64,000 bases of DNA, taken from positions 5,421,682 to 5,485,681 of the forward strand of contig BCKC01000002.1 of the NCBI GenBank assembly GCA_001600455.1, read 5' to 3'. This document shows, one piece after another, positions 57,859-64,000 of the stretch. The notes beneath the pieces were generated by a model that saw nothing but the letters and a program-made list of their open reading frames with translations, searched no databases and was not told the DNA's origin. The DNA is from Endocalyx cinctus. Lineage: Eukaryota > Ascomycota > Sordariomycetes > Amphisphaeriales > Apiosporaceae. Each line of letters opens with the position of its first letter. The stretch's first letter is position 1. A program made the position numbers and the translations under genes.

Positions 57859-60001
57859 CTACCACAGTTGCACCATAGCCTTGATTTTTCGCCAAGTTGG
57901 TAATTTACTTTGCTCATCCAATGCGAAGATCTCCTCGTCACTCAGGGGTCGTCGTCCAGTTTGTAAGTCGGCTGTTTTCGGGTCCTGAAGCTTGGTACGA
58001 CATATGACCTTGTAGCCGACCCCTGAACCCACAATTAGAATAGTACCGATGGTGTATTGGAAGAAAGAATAAGCAGATGGAGTATCAGAGCCCTGTGTAA
58101 ATACCATTGCCAGTCAGTAATCATCTCATTAGATCGTACCACCACGGATACATAATGAGGGTTTACTTACGATAGGGTAAAAGCCTAGATAGATGGAGAT
58201 GGCCGTGTAAAATGAGCAGGCAATCAAAAGCCAGATGGGTGGCAACGGCCAAAAACTGCAGTACCACTGATAAATGAGCGAGTTAGCAGTAGGTATTTAC
58301 AGGAGAGCTAGTAACTGTTCAGGAGTCTCGTAAGATATTTCCGGAGAGCACTTGCTCCAAGTAAGAAAGGAGCCGATTATTAGGACCTCCTAGGGTAGAT
58401 TCAATGAAAATATATATATATATATAACTTACAGCATGGACCTGAGAGAATAGAGGATCATTTTGAGCTTTTAACGCAGCGCGGAATCTAAAGCTCGTGA
58501 TAGCGACAACGACCCAGACCATGAAGTAGCCCGTACTAGCGATCTGGGAAAGCCAGTTGAATACAGTTGTGCCACCGGCACTGAAGTTGCAGTACGTCAA
58601 TGCTATAGCCGCGAGGATCGTGATAGCGATGGCGCCGCGCGGCCGGCCCTTGTCGTCGACGTGGGCAACCCAGCTAGGAACGACGCGCTCGTGCGATAGG
58701 GCTCGAATAATGCGCGATGCAACGAAGATCGACTCGGCGCCGATCGAGGACACGGCGAACAGGATGATAACGTTCAGGAGATGAGGGAGTCCAGGAATTC
58801 CGGCAAGATCGAGCGCGATGACGAAAGGCGATGCAGCGATGCCGGAACCGCCAAATAATGACGGGTTGTCGGGAGACACGAGAATACCGAGGAATATTGC
58901 GCAGATGGTGTAAATGGTTGTCACTCGGATGGGAATGACAAAAGCTGCATGCGCGACTGATTGACGTGGTGATACAACTTCACCGGCGAGGAATCCTGTT
59001 AATTCGCATGGGTGTTAGCACCTAATTAGTCCCGTTAGGCAGCTTGAAAATTCTTGACAAGTTCTGGGCTAGGTTACGGTAGTAGATGTAGATCTGCATA
59101 GAAGAAGACATAATATAAAGCAACTAAATGGATCTTGCTTCTCACCTGTGAATGTGTTATCACCGATAGCTAAAATTGCTAGCAGCACTGAGTTGCTGAA
59201 TCCTTTGAACCCATTCTTAAACGCGGGGCCGTCCACCCAGGTCTCCCCGTGGTGGACATAGCCCAATGGACCCGCACCAACGATAATGGCAAAGCCGACG
59301 ATGATGAAGATGACCAGCGCAACAATTTTCAGAATGGCAGTAAAATATTCAAACCAAGCGAACCATCGACTCGGCAGTAGGAAGATACCAATCATGACGA
59401 GCAAAAACACGGTGTCTTTTATTTCACTACACATTAGACTCTGAACAGGCATCCATGGATTTTGGAAAAAGAAGAACAGAACTTACACCATACGGCATCA
59501 TGAACACGATCCTGAGCCCAGTAATTCACAATGACGGAAAAGAAAGTGGCTTCAGCAGCAATAACGGCAGTCCAGCCCAACCACATCTTTAAGAAACGTC
59601 AGCAGGGAGTCACAATATGAAAACTTTTAAGATTCACGTACCGAGATGCCAGCAGCGAAAGCAAGGGCCGGATCGACAAAACGATTCGCGAAACTGATAA
59701 AATTTCCTGACACGGGAAACGCAATGGTCATTTCACTCACGGTCTGGTGCAAGGACCAGACGCAGGTACAGACAAGGAGAAAGCCGAAGAGCATGCCGCC
59801 TGGCCCTCCATCTCGCAAGTTTTTTCCGGTCGAGATGAACAGACCGGCGCCGATCTGTCCGCCTAGTGATATCACATGCACTTGCCGGTGCGAGATAGTA
59901 CGTCGGAACTGGCCCTCGGGAGATGCAGTGTCTACAACGGTACCAACTTCGTTGTCGACAGACCGAGCATCTACCACATCGGACGACTTTTTCTCGTCCA
60001 T
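57859..60001 (-). CDS. Amino-acid permease, APC superfamily (YAT-type)
   Basis: Six exons on the minus strand: 60001-59642, 59586-59487, 59415-59146, 58995-58433, 58266-58171 and 58092-57859, giving 540 aa with frame preserved. The N-terminal cytosolic tail is followed by RTISHRQVHVISLGGQIGAG then LFISTGKNL, the conserved first helix of the family. Later blocks include MWLGWTAVIAAEATFFSVIV, VIFIIVGFAIIVGAGPLGYV, GFLAGEVVSPRQSVAHAAF and the helix-8 region GAESIFVASRIIRALSHERV. About twelve hydrophobic segments are present, as expected. It imports amino acids or related amines with protons across the plasma membrane; specificity cannot be assigned. The exon 3 acceptor (AAAAG ending at 59416) was chosen because it restores DAVWYTVFLLVMIGIF in frame. 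Intron 4 carries a (TA)n run. Confidence 0.92.
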
Positions 60002-61970
60002 ATTTGCCGAGTCGTTTGCGGGGGAGGGGAAGGGGCCCTAGCTATCTAGTGATATAATGCTTGAAATCCTGGAGGCACGTTGAGGCCGACCTGCATGAAA
60101 TTCGAAGTTTGACAAATCGTACGAGACAAAGAGGAAAATATTTTGGTTCCCCAGAACATAAATAGGACATCAGTAAGAGACTTGATGAAATGGTGGAGAT
60201 GCCAGGGATCATGATCTGTAGTCTATCTCCACAACTTCATGGCTCCACGATATCCACAGATAAGCCAAGAGGTAGTTGTAGTCAAAACTGTCGAGATAAC
60301 TCTTAGAGCAACATTTTAGGATAACATTATTACATCTCACAGATACTGAATTTATATAAATATGCTAGATTCCTCACCATTATCTATACCCTCCTATTTT
60401 AAATAGTCTTGTTTAGAACAGGAAAAAATTAAATAATAACTGGATAGCATTATCCTGTCGAGTAATTATGGTGAATGTGCCCGCGCTGTATGAGCAGATG
60501 TCTATCGCGCCAGGTCGAGCATAGCCGTAGTTATCTTTGGAACAGTATAATGCCGTTAACAACGCGACATGACACTCTTCTAGCGTCGCTCTGCGTATCG
60601 ATGACCAGGGGCTCGGCCGCGTACTTGGCCCAGAACTCTCGGGCATATTCGGCTTCTCATCGGACTAAGGCCGAAATCTTCTACGATGAAACCATTCGGA
60701 GTCAGCCTGCGGTATTTGTCCACGACCCCAGAAAAATGATAAGACCCATGCATCTACTGATCTAGTGTAGTGATTACCTCTCCGCTCATAACTTATCGCG
60801 AAAATTAAACTATACCGGATTCGGCTTGTCCTTTGAGGACAAGTTGAATCCGGTATAGTGCATATTGTAAAAGACCTCTGTCAAGGGAAACAATGGAATA
60901 ATATCGGACCGAATAACACTTAAGGACTGTTAAGTTACATAGTACATAGTATATGGTTAATCTTTTGATCGGGTAAGTTTGTGTTAGAAACTTTGTAATA
61001 GCTCTAGTCAAAGCGTGTTTCTGGCATATTTATGCTATTATAGCCTTTAATAGAGGAAGACGATTCTATAGCCTCGATATTTAGTAATTACACAGTATAT
61101 TAATGATGTTGGCGGCGGAGTATTCTAGTCTGGCAGTTCTGGCTGGCTAGTTGGTACGTCTCCATAATTGTAGAAGTAGGGCGAAACTAGAGGAGATGGC
61201 TCCAGGGCTGTTAGTAGTATTTGTTTACTATGATCGTATTGCGTTAATTTATTCGATTTTTCGTGTTGGCGTGGAGATCTAATTAGTGATAGAGATAGGA
61301 GTAGGTAACGAGGGCTTATGCGTGACAGGGTACCGGTAGTTAATTGAGAAATGATAACGATAATAACAGTGGTCTGTTTAAAGAGTAACGGATAACGTCG
61401 ATGATGTCAGGGCTGAAAAACCGCGCGGCACGTAAACGTTATGCTCTTAGCAATACCAGCTTTCAACCACATCATCGTAATATAAGTGGATACTTATACG
61501 CATAATACAGAAAGGGCTGGTTATATATTCCTTGTTAAATCGGCAACTTTCTCCGTCGCCCCCAAATTGACAGAAGCTGTAGGAAGCGGAAGAACCAGAA
61601 GTATAAGATTCGCCAAGAATAGGAGTCAACCACGGTGTAAATGTAAGCAATAGGCGTGAGGCAAGAACAAACTATCTATTATATATAAAGTGGTGGCGTA
61701 CGGCTCAGGTTAAAGCAGCACCCGCACAGGATTATGCACGACAAGGAAAACTACTGATAGTAACTTTCGGGTTTAACATATATCTGTTCTTGTGTTCAAT
61801 CAACTGTCTGGCTATAATTTGCACTATTATTTCCAGTACGTGGAGTGTTTGGGCCAACGTATGGCCGCTATCTAATCTGATAGGTACAGAGGGGTGTGGC
61901 AGTAATAAGGGTTTTTCGAAATAGTTGAACTGGACAAAAATCGATAGAACAAGCCGAGAGATCCAGGCTC
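60002..61970. other. Intergenic region with a strong hairpin
   Basis: About 2 kb upstream of the permease and downstream of the 2EXR gene. No supportable protein gene; frames 60413-60646, 60475-60765 and 61732-62004 show no domain. It includes the 51-nt inverted repeat at 60809-60859. Confidence 0.5.
60809..60859. repeat. Near-perfect inverted repeat (23-nt arms, 5-nt loop)
   Basis: Arms 60809-60831 and 60837-60859 are reverse-complementary at 21 of 23 positions (two adjacent mismatches), separated by TTTGA. Very stable if transcribed or extruded. Confidence 0.93.
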
Positions 61971-63158
61971 TTAAGATAATTGAGCTAAAGCCAACTCCGG
62001 CCACGTCCCGGTGAAATCAAATACTTTTTTCATTCCTGACAAATCTCCGTCCAAACTACCTAAGGCTTCAACAGGGAACAGCCAGAACCCTATAGCCGGT
62101 CTCGTCGCTTTCGCAAGCTCGTCTGGTCCCTCGATTGGAACGTTCCTCCCGACCATCCTCGAAACCATATGCCACGTCTGTTGGTATGCCATCCATGACT
62201 TATCTTCCTCTTCAAGAAACTTATTTGCGGTCTGAACGTTGTGAACCAATGTCTCGTGGATTGGCTCATAGGCGAAAAGAACCCTCTCCCTAGCCGGTCG
62301 GGTTTGACGAATGTCCCAGCTACGCAGTAACTCTTGCCACCCGATTCGCAGTTTTCGCGGATCGGAGGACCCAGTTAGAACATACTTTAACTCGGGACCT
62401 ACAGGTCTCGGATCGCGCTTTAGCAGGTCAAAGGTCGGCGTGATAGGTAAGATGGGCATCGAGTGGTTAAATTCAACTCCGATGTTTTTGAAGCCCTGCA
62501 TGAGTCCCATGATCCTCCGTCCAGTCGCCGATGCGTTTACCCAAATAAGTTCTTGTATTTGGGATAGAGTTTCGAGAAAGCTCGCTCTTGGCGGGGAATC
62601 GGGTATCTCCGACACGGACCTAAGATCTAGCATATCGTTGGACTCCAGAGCCAAGTTAAGGAGGCCAATATTTTGTGGGTCGTTAGTTTTAAGATCATGG
62701 AAAAAGTTGACGATGAAACTGGTTGCTTCCCAATGTTTTATTTCCAACTTAATAACGTCATATTCGGGGTTAAAGTAGAGAATCATCTGGACCGGCCTCC
62801 CTTCAGGTTGCTGCAAGTAGCACGGAATACGAACGCGGTAGAAGAGAAGCGCCTCAGTTCGAGACTCTCTGTTTACCCACAGAAGACTGCTATGTATATG
62901 ACAGCCTTGAACCGTTGTAATATAATCCCGGCTGCTTACCGCCTCATCCGAAGTCGAGGATGACGTGGTCCTGGGAGAGTCTGATTCCGAATATGGTGGA
63001 GAGTCAATTTCAACCCTAAGCAATCGGTTTTGTTGCAGGGAGAGCTGCCAAATTTCACGTCGGAGCTCAATCGGGAATAGGGGAAAGCGGTGAAACGTAG
63101 CATGGCGCTCACTGTCGAATGTATCGTTGATTATCTGGAGATGATGTGGAAGAGACAT
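61971..63158 (-). CDS. 2EXR-domain fungal protein
   Basis: Single exon, 395 aa. The start is placed at ATG 63158 (MSLPHHLQIINDTF); the frame stays open to 63308, but that extension is hydrophobic and unconserved in character. Residues about 20-115 contain the 2EXR module typical of filamentous fungi: FHRFPLFPIELRREIWQLSL (F-box-like first helix) and SSLLWVNRESRTEALLFYRV. The region after it is a mixed alpha/beta C-terminal part with FDLLKRDPRPVGPEL and GFWLFPVEALGS. 2EXR proteins are numerous in Leotiomycetes and Sordariomycetes; their biochemical role is unknown, and an F-box-like adaptor role is only a suggestion. Confidence 0.85.
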   Translation of the reverse strand: MSLPHHLQIINDTFDSERHATFHRFPLFPIELRREIWQLSLQQNRLLRVEIDSPPYSESDSPRTTSSSTSDEAVSSRDYITTVQGCHIHSSLLWVNRESRTEALLFYRVRIPCYLQQPEGRPVQMILYFNPEYDVIKLEIKHWEATSFIVNFFHDLKTNDPQNIGLLNLALESNDMLDLRSVSEIPDSPPRASFLETLSQIQELIWVNASATGRRIMGLMQGFKNIGVEFNHSMPILPITPTFDLLKRDPRPVGPELKYVLTGSSDPRKLRIGWQELLRSWDIRQTRPARERVLFAYEPIHETLVHNVQTANKFLEEEDKSWMAYQQTWHMVSRMVGRNVPIEGPDELAKATRPAIGFWLFPVEALGSLDGDLSGMKKVFDFTGTWPELALAQLS

Positions 63159-64000
63159 GATATGAAGATATCTAGTTGCCAAACAAATACCAGAGTTGTC
63201 AATGAGTAGACTATGTACTTGTACAGAGAAGATGCGATAGTTTCTAGATAGTTTGAGGTGACGAAAGATAGAGGATGTCATCATAAGTAATAACAATATG
63301 TACCTCATATATATATAACTACGCGGGGTAACTGATGTTATTGTAGTTTGTTTGCTGACACTACTTGGCTGACACTACTTGGCTGACACTAGTTGGCTGA
63401 CACTACTTGGCTGACATTACTGTTGGCTGGCAGTTTTAGTGGCTGTTCCCTACGGGATCATAAACTGTGTACCGTGATTGCACACCTCATTAGATAATGA
63501 TGATGATCCGACAGCTTCGAGTCGCATCCGGTGAGAGCGCAATTATAACAAAAGTTACCGGCCTGCTTACTGGATTACGTCGGAGAGGTATCCCTAAGAA
63601 CAGAATCGTCGTCATAATGCAAGCAATAGCCTCACTACTTCAACGACTCTTCCCTAAAGGTGTGGTTGACTTATTGTGAATCGCGATGAATACATGTCAG
63701 ATATGGCATGATAATTCCGGTAAAAGTTAATCATGATAGTCACTAAGGAGCTTATTTTTAAACCAAAGTAACCTTCAACTCCTTCCCAGGGCATATTAAA
63801 CATGGTGTTAGACGCTGACATTCACGCTATCAATATATCCCGAGTATTCGGAACGAAACTGCTCAAATTAGTAAAAGAAACGGCGTTTATAATCTAATTA
63901 TATCAAAAAGAATTCAGGCGATGTCTGTAGCAACTGGAAATATGTAATCCGATATAAAGTCCGCTCTAGGTCTAGATAGTATAAATATCACTTAGTATGC
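63159..64000. other. Right-edge region, no gene seen
   Basis: Holds the presumed promoter of the 2EXR gene, the 14-bp minisatellite at 63354-63430 and AT-rich sequence to the end. The frame 63497-63679 has no recognisable domain. Confidence 0.5.
63354..63430 (+). repeat. 14-bp minisatellite
   Basis: Unit GCTGACACTACTTG is repeated at 63354, 63368, 63382 (one change) and 63396, then a 16-bp variant at 63410 and a partial unit at 63426. It lies about 200 bp upstream of the 2EXR start codon. Confidence 0.93.

Noticed and set aside
60475..60765. 96-aa plus-strand open frame
   Set aside because: Biased Arg/Ser/Cys composition with no domain; the overlapping minus-strand frame is equally unsupported.
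63354..63430. CRISPR-like array
   Set aside because: The units are contiguous 14-mers without spacers, in a eukaryotic genome; it is a minisatellite.

Overview
The window reads as nuclear DNA of a filamentous ascomycete (Pezizomycotina, probably Sordariomycetes; I cannot name the genus). Evidence: short 48-111 bp GT-AG introns with CTAAC/CTGAC-type branch sites, fungus-restricted families (2EXR, FunK1, Clr5-ankyrin, SAT4-type rhodopsin-like membrane proteins), GC-richer exons in AT-rich spacers, a Tc1/mariner element, and two decayed accessory genes whose only internal stops are TAG or TAA, as expected if repeat-induced point mutation (RIP) has acted. Splice junctions below were worked out by hand from frame continuity and splice consensus.

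Layout. 1-9 kb is a housekeeping block: TSR3 (18S rRNA modification, minus) and a GGA clathrin adaptor (plus) diverge from a 744 bp spacer, followed by a PDAP1/PP28-family phosphoprotein. At 9.4-10.6 kb lies a conserved fungal membrane protein of unknown function. At 10.9-12.3 kb is a complete-looking Tc1/mariner transposon with TA flanks, inverted repeats and one spliced transposase. At 12.8-21 kb mitochondrial translation initiation factor 2 and an insulin-degrading-enzyme-like metallopeptidase converge. 21-25.3 kb is gene-poor and holds a tRNA-like relic, then tRNA-Ser(CGA). 25.7-35.3 kb carries an HNH-domain protein, a HAD type II hydrolase, a DJ-1/PfpI protein, a membrane protein with a lipase-like serine elbow, and a SAT4-type multi-pass protein with a 20-nt microexon.

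From 35 kb the window becomes accessory: a 4.5 kb gene desert, a Clr5-ankyrin pseudogene (39.75-43.6 kb), a secreted GH29 alpha-L-fucosidase, an F-box-like protein, an alpha/beta hydrolase, a secreted berberine-bridge-type FAD oxidase, a FunK1 kinase pseudogene (54-55.5 kb), an amino-acid permease, and a 2EXR protein at the right edge.

The genes do not form a classical backbone biosynthetic cluster. The nearest thing to a functional neighbourhood is the 44-60 kb group of secreted or uptake functions (fucosidase, hydrolase, FAD oxidase, permease), but a joint role is inference only. The strongest unusual signals are the apparently intact transposon with an intron-bearing DD38E transposase, the two pseudogenes with single-frame TAG/TAA stops, tandem repeats in the mtIF2 leader, a near-perfect 51-nt hairpin at 60.8 kb, and three loci resembling tRNA A/B boxes.
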